Source of the DNA: Pseudomonadota bacterium
GTDB taxonomy: Bacteria; BMS3Abin14
Assembly (NCBI GenBank): GCA_003229755.1
Contig: QIFJ01000308.1
Location: 1 to 5,503 of the forward strand
Reading direction: 5' to 3'
DNA: 5,503 bases
Below the pieces are notes generated by a model. That model saw only the letters and a list, made by a program, of their open reading frames with translations. It made no database searches and was not told the origin of the DNA. Of this stretch, positions 5,252 to 5,503 are shown piece by piece (position 1 is the first letter of the stretch; every line of letters starts with the position of its first letter). The position numbers and the translations under genes were made by a program.

Positions 5252-5302
5252 ATTGATGCTTTTACGGCGATGAGTGATGCATTGGCAAAAAGGAGGCTTC
5301 TC

Positions 5303-5503
5303 ATGAATAGGTTCAGAATGATGTTTCTTGTAATGCTTGGCCTTGCAGTCGGTCTGGCGCTGTTCGTTGCCTGCGGTGGCGGGGGTGGCGGCGGTGGCGG
5401 TGGCAGTATCCCCAGCGGGGACAGCGGCTACGGCGGCGCAGGCGCCGGTGGGGATATCGGCGGTGGTTACACGTTCCTGCTTTTTTCTGGAGACAACGGT
5501 ATC
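5303..5503 (+). CDS. Glycine-rich lipoprotein, N-terminal part (runs off the window)
   Basis: Only the first 67 codons are visible, with no stop. The start is well supported: AAGGAGG at 5290-5296 sits 6 nt before ATG 5303. The N-terminus is a classic type II signal peptide. Positive MNRFR is followed by a hydrophobic stretch MMFLVMLGLAVGLALF and the lipobox FVAC, predicting signal peptidase II cleavage and lipidation at C24. Ten consecutive glycines (25-34) follow, then more Gly/Ser/Asp-rich sequence (SIPSGDSGYGGAGAGG) to about residue 55, where a hydrophobic stretch YTFLLFS may begin the folded domain. The glycine run is a likely flexible tether, as is common in secreted Deltaproteobacterial lipoproteins (from memory). 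With no Asp at +2, export to the outer membrane would be expected by the E. coli rule (inference). The function of the mature domain is unknown, as it lies beyond the window. Confidence 0.85.
   Translation, partial: MNRFRMMFLVMLGLAVGLALFVACGGGGGGGGGGSIPSGDSGYGGAGAGGDIGGGYTFLLFSGDNGI

Larger units (their letters stand above)
4756..5302. other. 547-bp non-coding region: period-7 repeats, then candidate promoter and leader
   Basis: I find no supportable gene on either strand here. The base composition is much more AT-rich than the flanking genes. From 4763 to about 4968 the DNA is built of degenerate 7-8 bp units of several families (TTGAARG, ATTAGAR, ATTGGAY, AGTTGCR, CATTACG). From about 4980 the repeats stop, and a promoter-like pair and a stem-loop-rich stretch precede the lipoprotein gene. 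No clear U-tract terminator follows the upstream gene; the inverted TTGAARG arrays could serve that role. Confidence 0.7.

Noticed and set aside
5032..5302. Known riboswitch such as a c-di-GMP (GEMM), fluoride or cobalamin element
   Set aside because: I could not find the conserved core nucleotides of these classes. Only generic stem-loops are visible.

Overview
The window looks like a chromosomal stretch of a Gram-negative bacterium. The evidence is a lipoprotein signal peptide with a poly-glycine tether, a hybrid histidine kinase, an APH/P-loop kinase fusion and a helical LRV-like protein. This mix resembles Desulfobacterota/Deltaproteobacteria-type genomes, often known from metagenomes, but that placement rests on memory of family distribution and is only moderately confident. 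Coding DNA is fairly GC-rich. The two true intergenic regions are distinctly AT-rich and repetitive. There is no sign of a phage, IS element, CRISPR array or RNA gene.

Layout. (1) Positions 1-791, plus strand: the 3' end of a hybrid sensor histidine kinase, with the end of its ATPase domain and a complete C-terminal receiver domain. (2) Overlapping its end, about 727-2184, plus strand: a class II tRNA nucleotidyltransferase/poly(A) polymerase with an HD domain (Cca type). Its start is ambiguous, and a 19-bp near-perfect hairpin (832-874) lies inside its first codons. (3) 3718 down to 2147, minus strand: a two-domain protein joining an aminoglycoside-phosphotransferase-like kinase to a P-loop kinase. 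Its 3' end overlaps the 3' end of the nucleotidyltransferase by 38 bp. (4) 3719-3891: a divergent intergenic region with a long imperfect palindrome. (5) 3892-4755, plus strand: a conserved-type hypothetical protein with LRV/HEAT-like helical repeats. (6) 4756-5302: 547 bp of non-coding DNA. Its first ~210 bp are degenerate repeats with a 7-8 bp period, partly shared with region 4. The rest holds a candidate promoter and a ~270-nt potential leader with several stem-loops. (7) 5303 to the window edge, plus strand: the start of a glycine-rich lipoprotein that runs off the end.

How the genes relate. Genes 1 and 2 overlap and are probably co-transcribed and translationally coupled, placing a tRNA 3'-end enzyme behind a signalling gene. 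Genes 3 and 4 diverge from a shared palindromic region. Nothing in the sequence ties all the genes into one pathway. I see no convincing new multi-gene system. The most unusual signals are at DNA/RNA level: the intragenic hairpin with the start-less Shine-Dalgarno before it, the period-7 intergenic repeats, and the long structured leader of the lipoprotein.
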